Shown one piece after another: positions 35,148 through 48,400 of a DNA stretch of 64,000 nucleotides. Numbering within the stretch: the first letter of the stretch is position 1; each line of letters starts with the position of its first letter. Source of the stretch: Silene conica (Eukaryota > Streptophyta > Magnoliopsida > Caryophyllales > Caryophyllaceae); the NCBI GenBank assembly GCA_029255685.2, contig CM055320.2, positions 39,681,927-39,745,926 on the forward strand. Direction: 5' to 3'. Both the position numbers and the translations under genes were made by a program. Below the pieces are notes generated by a model. That model saw only the letters and a list, made by a program, of their open reading frames with translations, searched no databases and was not told the origin of the DNA.

Positions 35148-36437
35148 TGTAATACCTCGAAAACTTAGTCTCGATAATTAAGTTTATTTTTGTGTCGATA
35201 GTTTGTTTTATGGTTTTAAGTATCTATGTTTTAAGTAGTTAAGCAAGTTATGTTGTTGTGAGGGTTCGATCCCTAGACCTCTAGCACAACGATTATCTTG
35301 TTGTGAGGGTTCGATCCCTAGACCTCCTGGCACATTGGTTTGGGCCTCGTGATGTGTGCCCTAACCCTAGCCCACGGTTGAATTGAGGAAAACAAATCCC
35401 TAAACCCTACCGAGCAGCCTCCCTGCCGTCACCTTTTAACACTCTTTCTAGACCTAAGACTTACCCTAATCCTCATTCAAACACCATATACCCACAGCCG
35501 TCACAACATAGAGTAAGTAAGCAGTAACCACGGTGACCCTAAGGCAGGCATAGGGTGGTCGAAACGCTCGGAAAGTAGGTACGCTAAAATTTACGTTAAA
35601 CACTGTTCTGTTCTCTATTTTGTGTCTGCGTTTTCATCTGCAAGTTTAGGTCGTGTTATGGTGTTATTTTGTTTAATTCTTTCGGGTAAGATGATCTAGG
35701 GGGTTTGGGTGTCGTGTCTAATGTTTGTCGTAGTGGTGTCAGCCACCACACAATGCCAGGGAAGGAGGTTTTGTGACGCCAGTCACGAGACTCCCCTGTT
35801 TTGTTTTTATACCCGAGTCTGACCAGCAACCTTTTAAGTAATATCGACACTTTTCCTTTTCTTGTTCTTCATGATGGTTTTGGTAAAGGAGCAGGTGGTG
35901 GTCAGGGAAGGGTTATGGTGGTTGTCAGGGTGGTCTCAGGCGGCGTAAACATTGTCGAATAGGGAGGTTCGTTCTTTGTTCTATTTCTGGGTTCTTTTAT
36001 CTATACGGGTCTGGTTGTTTTGAGGGTGGCACCACCGCTGACTTGGGGGAGGTCGACGCGGTGGTACCATCGTGTCTGGGTGTCTGGTGTCGGGGGTGGT
36101 TGTGGTGATATGGTAGGGTCGTAGTGGTGGCTGAATGGGTGTCGACGAAGGGGTGTTCAGGTCTGGTCTGATGTTTGGCGTGATGAACCAGGCCTGGTTT
36201 GGGCCCTGGTTCACCACGTCAGTGGTGGTCGAAGGGGTTGTCGGCGGTCGTAGGGGTAGATGGTGGTTCTGGACTCACGGACTGGTGGTTGTGGGTGGCT
36301 GCGGCAGTGTTGCGGTGGTGATATGGGGGTAGGTTTGTCGTGAGTCGGGTTTGGTTTAAGGAGTGTTGGGTTGTTTTTCTTATTTCCTTATTTTTCTTAT
36401 TTCTCCTATTTTCTTCTTCTTCTTCTTCTTCTTCTTC

Positions 36438-36532
<95 letters not shown>

Positions 36533-37567
36533 TGTATTATTAATTTATCATGGTTATAAACATTTTAGTAAAGTTTTAATATAATATATTGGTGAATTTT
36601 GATATTGGTATTTATGTTCATAACGTTATTTCATGAGGGTCGTAATTGTTTGTTTGAGTCGGGGAATTTGTATTTTGAAGTAATTTCTATTTCAGGAAAG
36701 TTTCTATTTTGGGAAACTTTCCACTTATAGTAACTTGCTAATTATAGTAAATGAAAGGGATTGTGGGGGTTCGGGAAGGTTATTAATTTGTTACGTATAC
36801 TTGTTTAGGTAACGGTTTTCGCGTGGAACATTTCTAGCGAGATTGTGTTGACCGCGCTGCTACGATTTGAGGTAGGGGAAATACTGTGTAATTAATGATG
36901 AGTAATCTGTTTGTTATATGATGATAACCATGTTTATCTTATACTCTCATATGATTGATATATTGTGTATTTGTTTATATAATTCTGAGATACGATACGA
37001 GGTGATGATAAATGGGTCTTGTGATTGGTGCGGAGTAAATGGGTCTTGTGATTGGTGCGGAGTAAATGGGTCTTGTGATTGGTGCGGAGTTAATGGGTCT
37101 TGTGATTGGTGGGGAGTTAATGGGTCTTGTGATTGGTGTGGAGAAAAATGGGTCTTGTGATTCGGAGTGGAGATGTTTGACTTTCTATTTATAGTAATGT
37201 TTGATTGTTTACTTTTCCTCTACTCAACCTCGTGGTTGACGTCGTATTCATGATCACTTGTGATGAACCAATTTATTGGGGAGCAGATTGACAGGTGCTT
37301 GAGACTATGGGAGCTAAGGGAAGGGAGAGCTTGGATCCGGACCAGACTAGAGTCTAGATCACTACAGTCTTTTATCAAGAGTTGTACTTTATTTTCATAA
37401 GACAGTTTTGAAAACGGTTGTAAGAGCTTGTTACCGAGTTTAACTTTTAATAATTGAAGTACTGTTATCTTTCCTTTGTATCTACTGCCTCGGGAAACCG
37501 AGATGGTAACACCCTTACTTATCTGGGGAGTCCTAGTACAGGCCCTTAAATAAGTGGGGGTGTTACA
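35148..37567 (+). repeat. Element E 3' LTR (2420 bp)
   Basis: Copy of 27510-29838, about 90 bp longer mainly because of an expanded TTC then ATT microsatellite at 36410-36535. It contains the B-box-like pair at 35263-35273 and 35308-35318, and the 27-bp tandem array near 37010-37160. Open frames of poly-Ser, Tyr, Leu or Ile across 36340-36584 are microsatellite artefacts. Confidence 0.95.
36410..36535 (+). repeat. TTC/ATT microsatellite
   Basis: About 9 TTC-type triplets followed by roughly 32 ATT triplets, ending near 36535. The other LTR has only a short ATT run (28781-28802), so this tract expanded after insertion. Confidence 0.95.
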
Positions 37568-38390
37568 ACCACGCCCCAGCCTACAACCACCAACATAAAC
37601 TACAAACACCCCCTACCAAGAATTATGATTACGCAGTAACTAATTAACCCAGAACACGACAAACGCAGGAGCATAACAAGTATATATTAACACGAACGAA
37701 AATAGAGAAAAATGAAGTTGCGAGTTTACCTCCTTTCCTGTGCAAACGACCACCCCTAGACCACCCTAGGCCACCGTGTGGACAGTCCTCTTAAATCTCG
37801 GGTGTGGCGGCAGTGATGTGAGGGCAGTTGTGGTGTGTCGATTAGGGTAGATTAGGGTTTTTGGTCTAGATGAATATTAGGTCGTGTAAGGTGATGTTAT
37901 TATTTGTGTGAACGTGTATTGGTATGGCCCAGCAAAGACAGCTATTGGGCACGCATAACGAGGCCCAGAACGACATTAAATCATGGATTTGACAATTAAG
38001 ACCCATATTCGACGCTACACTAATATCATATAAGGTTTAGTAGCATTATTCGATAACTTAATTATCGAATATAAATTCTCACATAATTATCAAAATTAAA
38101 TATTTCACTTAACGAGTATATATAACTATTATAATTATTATTATTATAGCAATTAGCAAAATACGTATCGAATAGAATATAATTATACTTCGTCTTGACA
38201 ATTAATATGAAATAGCTCATTATCATGAACTATGCGGGTATTACAGTCTTTCCCCCTTAAAATAAACTTCGTCCCGAAGTTCACCATCCCATGGTCAACA
38301 ACCTGGTTACTAGGCATGTCACAATTACAAAACGTGACACCACAAAACATCAGAACAAATAAAAGCACTTTTAAAACACGAAATGTTACA

Positions 38391-41160
38391 TTCTACCCCT
38401 GTTAAGAAAACTTTGTCCCCAAAGTTTAATATATAAATAAATTAAAGGGTGCTTTATGAAGCACCATAAAATGCATAACAGAAGAAATCAGGATTATCAA
38501 TTATATTCAAACAATCACGACATACCAATTTGCCATGTCATAACAACTAGTCATATCATGAATTGTTAAGATTTTACAATCCTATCCTCCTTAAAACATG
38601 GTTACGTCCCCGTAACCCCATTATATAAAAAAATCCCAGCTCAATACTCCGTCTTACTCATTACTTTATCTCATGAAATCTTACTCCAAGTAACCAAGTA
38701 TCGTACTCGCCGCCGAATCTAAGGCCAAAGACAAGCGGTGAGTGAACTGGCGGGATAAAACCGCAAATCAATACTTCCATCTCAATATCGATTTCAACCT
38801 CAGAATATGACTCAATAATCAAGGTCACACTTTACCGAAAACACAATGTGGCACAATGGCTTAATAACTCATAACTCAACTAGTAACCAATTCTCATCTC
38901 AATTCCGATATCAATATTGTCAAATATTCCATTAAAGGAACTACTCAATCACTTAGAGAGTAAAATTCTAGGCCACTTACCCACGAGTCAAGGTCAAAGA
39001 ATATGACAACTTGATAAAATACTGAACTGCAATCTCAATCTCAATACAAAATCAACCATGGCCTTTGTTCTAGACTCATGAGCAACTCAATCCCATCAAA
39101 CTCAATCTCATCAGTACTTACCTTCCAATTTCATTGACATACTTGTATGTATACTTACAATTCCACAGTTCATAACATAAGGATCTGGACGCTATACCAA
39201 ACCAACCTAATACAAAACCATTATGCATAAACAACTAATCAATTCCAAAAGTACAGTTTACCCATCTCACAACTCAACCCCTCTCACAAACAAAAGGATT
39301 ATCTTATCAGTATAAAATATTAACTATAAAAATAAAGGAACAATTACTAATTTTCAACTCAAATAAGTACTTGTAAGAAACCCTTAGCAATTATCATGCA
39401 AAAATATATAACCTCGAGCAATAAGAACAGTATTAGGATCGGTAGAAACCGTGTTACGCAGTAAAATAGAATCAGGGTAGCTAACACTTACATACCTTTG
39501 AAATTTTAACACAAAGTTAATATATTTGCAACAATGTATTCAATCAAGAAGCTCATAGTTCATACTTGACAAATTAAAATGTTTCATGCTCATAATCATA
39601 TTATAGAAGCAAAATCATATTTTAGGAAATACATAGAGCAAAATTACTTAACGTAATTAAACATGGGACATTGACATATTTCACAAGATATACGCCAATC
39701 ATAGACTCACAAGACCGTTTAAAATTCCCGGATATCAATAAGTTAACAAAATCATTTAGGTACATTTCCCGTCCACTCACATTACATCATTTATCATGAA
39801 ACTATTACTATATAAGACTCGCAAAGTAAGGGTTTTATACAATGCGCAGCAATTAAACATTCAAACAGGATTTCATCGACACATAGCTACAGAATTGTCA
39901 TATTGCAAACAATCGCCATAATTATCAAACATCAAGCTTTATCCTGGTTTATCACTTTGAAAATACTTTGAAAGGTTTGAAACATTGAAAGGGTAGTTTG
40001 TGAAAATTTATAAACACGAATCAAAGACAATTTTACAAGTTATAGATCGAAACAAGACTACACGGAGACATTCTGACTCTTCTTTACTAAAACATTGTTC
40101 TTGTAGTTCATGAATTATGAAAAAAAAAATTTAACGATAAAAGTAAACGAATTCACCAGACTAGTACTTCCATAAATCATATGTCAACCAATTAATAATA
40201 CAACACATCGTGATCAGATTCTAAATATAATAATATGCAATTCACTGTATGGTATAAAAATATACTTGAATAAGGTTATAAAGATTATAATCACATGGAA
40301 CTAGACAGAGATAAACCATTAATATATGAAAGAACATTAACAAGATTCACATTGTTCAAATAATCACAATTACGTATAACAATCAGATTGCTATATCATG
40401 CTAATAAGCTTACCAGTTAAATTTTATTCTACAACTTGACAAGACTCTTCTCTGATAAACATGATTTTTACATCACATACGAACAACACATATTTATTTT
40501 GAGGTCGTACTATTAGACATATAATTGAAACGATTCTATATTAAACTTGTCGAAATAAACAAGGTTACGCTATCATATAGTGAGGTTCATATTCATACCA
40601 TATGCCTACTATTCTTATTACTAATGCCATATCAGGATATCACGTGGTCACATTACATAATTCATATTTGATTAAACTTTTATATGAAACTTACATATCT
40701 CACAATTTCACACCAATTAAACATTATGCAGCAACTTACAAAAATCATAATTAAATACCCTCTTAGCTATCTTGCGAGCTATTATAGTTTTTAGAAAATA
40801 TAGTGGCTTAGCTAACCATAGGAAAAAGAATCGAATGCATATCTCAAGGGGATTATCTATAACAATTTTTACAACTCAAGTGGTCTGAACAGGAACTTTA
40901 CAGCAATTCCTCGGAAAATTGGGCAACTTGCAAAAAGCACAATTAAATAACGACTCGATAAGATTTTACATGGCTTATCATTTTGAAAACGTGCACGAAT
41001 ATTCTAAACAGTGGAGTTGGAATTATGCATAAGCAATAACCAAGTTTTAAATGATTTCTTTTACAAAACATGGGTCAAAACGGAACTGTGCAGTAACAAT
41101 CTGACCACTGTCAACTAAAAGATTTATTTCTCTCAAAATATAACTCCTATTAACGAAACT
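38391..41160 (-). other. LARD D internal region, noncoding
   Basis: Reverse-complement counterpart of 13984-16600 and 55950-58458. Shared blocks include the segment beside the LTR (TTAAGAAAACTTTGTCCCC), GGTTACGTCCCCGTAACC near 38600, AAGATATACGCCAATCA near 39690, and GGGCAACTTGCAAAAA near 40920. It has no coding frame with known motifs, as in the other copies. It ends at an abrupt loss of similarity near 41155-41160. Confidence 0.82.
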
Positions 41161-41706
41161 GTCCTTTGCTTGTTACATCTTACATGTCTTTTTTCGTTAT
41201 ATGTCGGTCAAAACTCTTTCCTTGATCACCCGAGCTTTACTCTTATCGTACTTTCATCCTTTTGGATCATTTGGTGACATCGTCCTTGTTTGAGTCGATT
41301 TTGAGGTTGATCCCCTTGTTGTTTGGATTTTGAGATATCAAGTTAGAATTGATGGGCAAATTAGGATGTTTCTGGTATGAAAGAAAAGAGTGTTTATTAT
41401 TATGAGTTTGGTAATGAAGAAGTTTGTTTTGAGATTTGAGGTTGTTAAGAAGAAGTTAACTTTGGGATTAGAAGTTGTTGAGATGCAGATTATTTTGGGA
41501 ATAGTTGTTATTCGAACGACGTCTGATTTGGGATAAGTGATTTTTAAGTTCTTTTGTGTGCTTGGTGAATTCCTTATTGAGGATAGAGAGTGAGTGAATG
41601 ATGATATGTGGGATAAGTCGTTTATTTTGGTTTCATAGTGTCACAAGAAGTGGGACACATAATGAATGTATTTATCTTATGGTACTATTGGGATACCGAG
41701 GCTTAT
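41161..41706. other. Unassigned sequence left of TRIM-2
   Basis: About 545 bp with no coding frame and no terminal motifs I recognise. GT/GA-rich runs (GTTTATTATTATGAG, GAGATGCAGATTATTTTGGG) suggest the noncoding part of another LTR retrotransposon. It continues after the TRIM at 53572, because CTTAT is duplicated at both edges. Confidence 0.4.
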
Positions 41707-41948
41707 TGTAACACCCCAAGAGTATGAGAGGAAAGTTGTCCCACATGGGGAAAATGTGAGTTTATGTGGAGATTTGTCCCACATCGGTAGAATGTGAGGC
41801 TTGTGATATGTTTATAATATCTCCCACCCACCACTTAGTAACAAGGCCTTGTGCTTTTGGGCTTAAGTCTGGACAAGTATTTGGCCCAAAGGTACACATC
41901 CCATCTTATTGGGGTTGTGTTATGACTGTGGTGGGTCGGGTTGTTACA
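41707..41948 (+). repeat. TRIM-2 left LTR, 242-bp subtype
   Basis: From TGTAACACCCCAAGAGTATG to GGGTTGTTACA. It differs from the 204-bp TRIM-1 LTR by an extra block with a second TTGTCCCACAT copy (CATGGGGAAAATGTGAG through GAGATTTGTCCCACATCGG). The primer-binding site starts directly after it (AATGGTA), where LTR F is inserted. Confidence 0.9.
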
Positions 41949-42642
41949 AATGGTATGTAACACCCCAATTTATTAAGGAGCCTTTAGCAAGACATCCTCA
42001 GTAAATAGAGCTGTTACCATCTCGGAATATCCAAGGTAGTGAATAACAAAGTAAATCAAACCAAAGTACTTTATATAAAAACTGATTAAATTTAAACTTT
42101 GATATTACAAAACTACGCAACAGAATAAAATTACAACTGTTGATTATTGATCTATCAGTGATATAATTCTAAGTCGGTCACAAATCTGCATCTCGCATTC
42201 CCGTCCCCACTCCTATCTCATCTGTCTCTTTTTCCTGTAGAATCTACTCCCCATTCCGGATCATCGTAGGTGTCACACGAATACACAAGGTCAACCACGA
42301 GGTTGAGTAGGAAGATAAATAAAACATAAACAACAGTAAAATGCATCCTCCTCCATCTCCATATCACAAGACCCAATCATCCACTTCACCTCCATCACAC
42401 TCCTCCTTCCATCACACCACACCTTTCATGGCCATATCACAAGACCCATATCACAAGACCCATTTCACAAATCCCATTCTCCACAATAATCGATAATAAT
42501 CAACAATTCAAAAATACATTCACAATTAGTTATATCAATCTTATAGTAAACAACACATATACGTCATGTCAATAACTTAACCACAGATATATATATCCCC
42601 TACCTCAGTTTGCAGAAAGACAGTCAACGACTCACCAAGATG

Positions 42643-43631
42643 TGTTGGGGCTGGTGTCCTTGACAATTAAGTACAATGACTTATTAAATCTCTTTAAGGA
42701 TCACAAGGGCATACTTCTGTATTATTACCAGTTGATCCACGTTTATCAATAACGGTTGGCTTGCTAGATAAGTTTGACGTTATTGTCATACGGATGGCGG
42801 TGGTCAACTGGTCCCTATACGTCACACCTATAGGACACGTTTGAGAGATGTGAAGGTATGAAAATACAGTCACATTTATGCCGGATATGACTTAACAGTT
42901 AGTCAGAGGTGTTGACTAATAAATTAGTCAATAAGATGTTGAGATTATTATTTAATACGGATTAAATAATTTTAGCTAATACGGATTACAAGATTAATTC
43001 GTAAATTAAATATAAACGGTTATATTTAATTAAATATAGTATTCGCGTATTAATATAAACAGTTATATTAATTTGGGTAATTATACAATATCGTATTTTG
43101 TCAGACCATTATTAATATATCGACTGTATTAATATCTGATAACATGTTACGATTTATAAATAAAACCCGCGAACAACTTAAAGCTAAACGGGTCGAATCA
43201 CGCAAAGGTATAAGGTAAGAGTGGAATAAGCCCACCCTTACCCAAGACCCATTCGGCCGACCTAAGTAATACAAAAGGAGAGTCTTTCTCCTTTTGTCAC
43301 TTACTGGTAATTCATAATTCTGACAATTAGGGTTTTGAGAACATCTTTTTCCCAAAACTCAGATCTCACATCTAAAACCTCTCAAAAGCTCTCCCCATAT
43401 TGCAAGGCAATTGGAGAGTATTTTCTAGCACACGCGGCATCATCTCAATCAAGTCTTGGGTGCAAGTTATAGGAGGGAATTTACTTTAATTCCTGTTCTT
43501 AGGCCATAAGCACAAAGGACCAAAGGTTGAATTCTTTTTCTTATCCTTTTTAATCTTATGACTATAAACACAACTGTATTTTTCATTATAATCCTGCAAG
43601 TTTAGGGTGAATACATGCTTTATTCCCCACA
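42643..43631 (+). repeat. Element K 5' LTR (989 bp)
   Basis: From TGTTGGGGCTGG to TTCCCCACA. It would contain the promoter and start of transcription, but I do not assign a TATA box. It is homologous to the solo LTR at 20089-21088 and, more distantly, to the LTR of element B (GTCACACCTATAGGACA shared). Confidence 0.95.
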
Positions 43632-45457
43632 AGTGGTATCAGAGCCATAGGCCATGAAATTTTACTTTTGTGTTTTTCATAAGTTTATTTAAAAGATTTT
43701 GAAAAATCTCGTTTCTGCCGCTGCGTCGGTCGGTCGACCAGTTTTAGCGGTCGGTCGACCGCCCCTGTGTGAGTTTTCTGTTTTTTTTTTTAAAAACAGT
43801 TTCCTTTGTGAGCTTTCGATCTTGTTTTTCGATTCCTGTTTACATATTGTTAATTAATCGATATTCATGACAATATGTGAACCCTTGTTGATGTTAATTT
43901 TGATTTACTTGTTTTAATCAAAATTTAAAGGTAAAAACTTGTTTTAATTTCAAAAAGTGCAGCGTTTTGCGTTTTCTGAAATTCGTTTTTACTACTTGTT
44001 GGTCGGTCGACCTAATTAATAGGTCGGTCGACCGATTTTACTGTTGCAGAAATTTTCCGTTTTTCGGCAGGAGGTCGGTCGACCACAAGTTCTGGTCGGT
44101 CGACCTCCCCCCTGTAACAGACTCGTTTTTTTTATTTTCCGAAAATAACATGTTTTATTTTCACATGGCTTAAAATAATATACTGTATACAGAAATAGTA
44201 TATTATTTAGTGAATCGGTTCACCCTCGTTTGATACATATTGTTTTAAAACAGTTTAAAATAATGGATTATATGTTTATTAAAATTGGTGATTAAAACGG
44301 TATAATCACATAATTTTAATCCCGTAAGGTGGTTTGGTAAAAAAATTTATTAATCATAATAACCGTACTATGTCATGTATAAATTTTATTTAGTTGATGC
44401 ATTTTTTTATCGTCTTGTGAATGCCTTGAATGCTTTCAATAACGTATTTAATTTTTGCAAACGGTTGTAACTTAGTGTGGCCTTAGAAGATTGTGTCACC
44501 GTAATGATGGGACACGATCTTGCTTGTAATTTTGAGATCTTGAATCTCCGTTTTGGGTTTTTGCCATGTAATTACTTTTGTATTTAAATTAGAATGTATC
44601 TAGGACTACTTTTGTAATTTAAATTAGTAATTTTGTGAAGACCAAAGACAAGACGGAGACCGGATGCTCACTCCCGCTGCAAGGACCAAGATGAAACATC
44701 AAGACAAGCTTCTAGGGTCCAACGGTGGATTCCAAGTTGTTTTATGTTTATTTTGGTAGGATAGGCCACACTAGGACTTTTATTTACGTTTATTGCATTT
44801 ATCTTTATGCTTTCATCGATAATAGCTTGCATCATATTCCGCCTAAAACCAAACCACCTATATCATGCCTGAAAACTGACTCATGTAGAGGTTACGCGTT
44901 AGTTTTCTGTGACAATACAGATGTCACATGTCAATTGCAAAGCCATCACTTTATTTAATTCATTCACGCATTTGCTAGATATTAGTTCACTTAATACGAA
45001 TAAATAAAAGTTGATGGGGTCTTCCTCGTATAACCAAAAATTGAGATTAGTCTTTATAAATCAGCCTCCCATGAATCCCTTCTTCGTCGGTAGGCATAAT
45101 ATGACCCCTTCTACGTCGAGTAAGTGGGAACAGATGATTTATTTTATCTCAACATCATGGTCACTCGATAATATTCCAGTGACTGAGATGGACTAATAGA
45201 TAGGATTTACGGAAATCTATCGACCAAGAGTTCCAACGATTGGAATTAGCCAAACTGTGGGCTTATCAATATACGGAAATTGAGTCTTGGGATCGTTTAT
45301 ATAATTCTTGAGGGAGATCAATTATATAAATGCATGAGTCTACGAGTTTAAATTCAATTTAATATAGACTTAAATCACAACAATAAGTTGCTTATATGGT
45401 TTTGTTTTATCTTCTTTCAGTGTAGAACACGTTCATTAAAACTGCTGTAAAACTAAA
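43632..45457 (+). other. Element K primer-binding site and 1.8-kb leader
   Basis: TGGTATCAGAGCC at 43634-43646 matches the initiator-Met tRNA 3' end. The leader has no coding frame with known domains and contains three pairs of palindromic 12-mers (43728-44105). A possible small frame at 43967-44173 is built around those repeats. Such a long leader probably holds packaging or dimerisation signals; that is inference. Confidence 0.88.
43728..44105 (+). repeat. Six exact GGTCGGTCGACC motifs in three pairs at 21-bp spacing
   Basis: Exact 12-mers start at 43728, 43749, 44001, 44022, 44073 and 44094. Within each pair the starts are exactly 21 bp apart (9-bp spacer). Each contains the self-complementary octamer GGTCGACC, so the two members of a pair can form an 8-bp stem, or two RNA molecules can pair. 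The surrounding leader is AT-rich, so this is not base composition. Confidence 0.9.
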
Positions 45458-48400
45458 ATGGCTGGTGAAGACCCAATGCCAAGTGCCAAGCTAGCACGTG
45501 AATCCTGGCTAAAAGCCTTCATGGACTCCATGAATCAGTCAACTAGACTGAGGAATGATGGGTCAAACTTCTCTGACTGGGAGGCAGCACTACGGAATGC
45601 TGCCATTGCTGACGGAAAGCTTAAGTTTTTAACTGAGCCCATTCCGGCACACCCAGGAACTCGAGCTAGAGCCAACGATGTTCGCGCTCATAGCGACTTC
45701 GTCATGGAAGCGGGTGCGATAAAGAACGTACTCATCTATGCAATGGAATCTAATTTGCAAAGACGCTTCATAACCCATGGTGCAAACAAGATTTTCACCA
45801 CGCTCACTAACGAATTCTCCAAGGCTCCGAGAATCGTTTCTTATGAGCATACCTGTCGCTTCTTTGAGGCGAAACTCCAGAAGGGCCAAGCTGTTAGCCC
45901 ACATATTCTCAACATGATTGAGAATATCGAGAAACTGGAGACCCTAAACTGCAAGATCAGTGAGAACATCATCGTTGATCGCATGCTTCATTCGCTTCAT
46001 GATGGGTTCGCCCTCTTTAGGGCCAACTACTACATGAACGACATGAAGAAGACTCCCCATGAGCTCCACTCCCTTCTCGTACAGACTGAGAAGGATCTAA
46101 AGTTGAGTGGGAGTCTAAAGCAGGATGTTCTCATGATCTCAAGTAAGGGAAAAGGTAAAGGGAAGGCTAAAGCTCAGGGCGACCTAGCGGTAGGTAGGCC
46201 CAGGTTCAAGAAACCAGGATTTGCTAAGAGTGGGCCTGGTGAGTCGAGTAACTCACAAGGCAAGACAAAGAGCAAGGATACAAGCATGGAATGTCACCAT
46301 TGCCACAAGACTGGGCATTGGAGGCGCTCATGCACCGTGTATCGCGAGGACATTAAAGCAGGCCGTGTTACTTCTGTTGGTATGTCTTCTTCTTCTTTTA
46401 TTCACATGATTGAGATTAACCATGCAAGTTGCGGAACTTGGGTACTTGATACTGGTTGTGGTTCTCATCTATGTAATCATGTGCAGGGCCTCCGAAACCA
46501 AGAACCCCTAATCAAGGGTGAGGTGGACCTGCGTGTCGGGAATGGAGCACGTGTGGCTGCAGTCTCGAAGGGAACATACGTAATCCAGCTTCCAAGTGGA
46601 TTCGAGTTATTTTTATATAACTGTTATTATGTTCCTAGTTTGTCCAAAAACATTATTTCAGTTTCTGCACTTGACAAACTCGGCTTTTCATTTGTATTAG
46701 AGAATAATAGCTGTATTTTCTCCTTACACAATATGATTTATGGCAAGGCAGTTTCCATGAATGGAATTTATGTTTTAGATCAAACCACCGAGATATTACA
46801 TGTGAATAATAAAAGAATAAAGGTAGGTGACAAAGATCAAACTTACCTATGGCATTGTCGTATGGGACACATAAATGAGAAACGCGTAAAACAGCTCATA
46901 CAGAATGGAGCTATTTCGCCCTTTGATTTCGAATCATATGGCACGTGTGAATCATGTCTCATCGGCAAAATGACTCGTATTTCCTTCAAAGGTGTTGGAA
47001 TGCGCGCTGCCGACCTATTAGGACTCATACATACGGACGTATGTGGCCCTATGTCGATCAACGCACGAGAAGGCTATAGGTATTTCATCACTTTCACGGA
47101 TGATTTGAGTAGATATGGCTATGTCTACTTGATGAAACATAAAAGTGAATCCTTTGACAAGTTCAAAGAATACCAGAATCGGGTACAGAACCAGCTGGGT
47201 AGAAAGATTAAAGCACTACGCTCGGATCGTGGTGTTGAGTATCTTTCACGCGAGTTTGATCAACACCTAAAAGACTGTGGGATCGTGCTACAGTTGACTC
47301 CACCTGGAACACCACAATTAAATGGTGTGTCCGAACGGAGAAATCGAACTTTACTTGATATGGTTCGATCCATGATGAGTCACACCGTTGTGCCTGATTC
47401 ATTGTGGGGCTATGCTCTTTTGTCGGCCGCTCTAATACTTAACCGAAGTCCGTCTAAAGCTGTTGACAAGACTCCATTCGAGTTATGGAAGGGAACGGTC
47501 CCTAACTTGTCCTTTATTCGGGTTTGGGGCTGCGAGGCTTATGTCAAGTGGAGACACGAGGATAAGCTCGGCCCGCGATCGGTCAAGACATACTTTATAG
47601 GCTATCCAAAGGGAACGTTTGGTCATTAATTCTACTCGCCTACCGAACAACGTGTTTTTGTTGCGGCTAGTGCGACGTTCTTAGAGAAAGAATTTCTCGA
47701 GAACAAGTCGAGTAATAGAACCTTCGAGTTATCGGAGGTTCAAGAACCAACTACCGAGCAACCATTGGAGGAAACAGTACCTTCAACCGAGGCTGCGGTA
47801 GATATCCCTGAGGAACCTAGGAGGTCAGGAAGAGTCTCTATTCCACCGGACAGATACATTGGTATGGTCGAGGAACACGATACAGATGACGTCTTACTCC
47901 TAGAGGGTAATGAACCCACAACCTATAAAGGTGCCATGACCAGTTCTGACTCAAAGCTATGGCTAGAAGCCATGCAATCCGAGATGGACTCCATGTATGA
48001 GAACAACGTGTGGGATCTTGTGGACCTACCTGCAAAGGTACGTCCCCTTCAATGCAAATGGCTTTACAAGATAGAGCATGCCGTGGAAGGACAACAAGAT
48101 ATCTATAAGGCTAGACTAGTTGCTAAAGGTTTCACCCAAGTGCCAGGCTTGCACTACGATGAGATCTTTGCACCCGTAGTCATGCTACGTTCCATTCGGA
48201 TTATCTTAGCGATCGCCGCATTTCATGACTATGAAATATGGCAAATGGACGTTAAAACCGCCTTCTTAAACGGTTATTTGGAGGAAGAGTTGTACATGGT
48301 ACAACCCGAGGGTTTTATCGATCCAGCACATCCTAAGAAAGTTTGCAAGCTTAAGCGTTCCATCTATGGACTTAAGCAAGCATCGCGGAGTTGGAATCAT

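Larger units (their letters stand above)
27510..37567 (+). mobile_element. Element E: Ty3/gypsy chromovirus, full length, inactive
   Basis: Complete LTR retrotransposon of 10058 bp with the perfect duplication ACCAC (27505-27509, 37568-37572). Layout: 5' LTR 27510-29838; primer-binding site AAGTGGTATCAGAGCGAAC at 29839; Gag-Pol frame 30391-34990; 3' noncoding segment with two purine tracts; 3' LTR 35148-37567. LTRs differ by about 7 substitutions in the first ~290 aligned bases by eye, so it is older than the copia element at 42643. The C-terminal chromodomain makes it a chromovirus; Tekay/Del-like is my inference. Confidence 0.95.
25981..38390 (-). repeat. LARD D 3' LTR, interrupted by chromovirus E
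   Basis: Pieces are 25981-27509 and 37573-38390. Reverse-complement homology to the LARD A LTR is visible at the ends and in the AACCACGAGGTTGAG segment near 26315. The right edge shows both candidate LTR starts on the minus strand: TGTAATACCCGC (complement ending 38245) and TGTAACATTTCG (complement ending 38390), with the hairpin between them at 38264-38282. An AAT microsatellite occupies about 26866-26965. Confidence 0.82.
25981..41160 (-). mobile_element. LARD D: minus-strand copy, 5' part missing
   Basis: The plus strand begins TGTAACACCCCAATTTATTT at 25981, the reverse complement of the LARD LTR end. The LTR runs to about 38390 around the inserted chromovirus, then the noncoding internal region follows in reverse complement (ACTTTGTCCCCAAAGTTT at 38405, GACCACTGTCAACTAAAAG near 41103). 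Similarity to the plus-strand copy at 57040-57110 ends near 41155-41160, so the leader, primer-binding site and 5' LTR were deleted or replaced. CTTGT (25976-25980) is the candidate target duplication; no partner can be confirmed. Confidence 0.82.

Noticed and set aside
36340..36584. Open frames of poly-Tyr, poly-Leu or poly-Ile
   Set aside because: They are the three frames of the TTC/ATT microsatellite in an LTR, not proteins.
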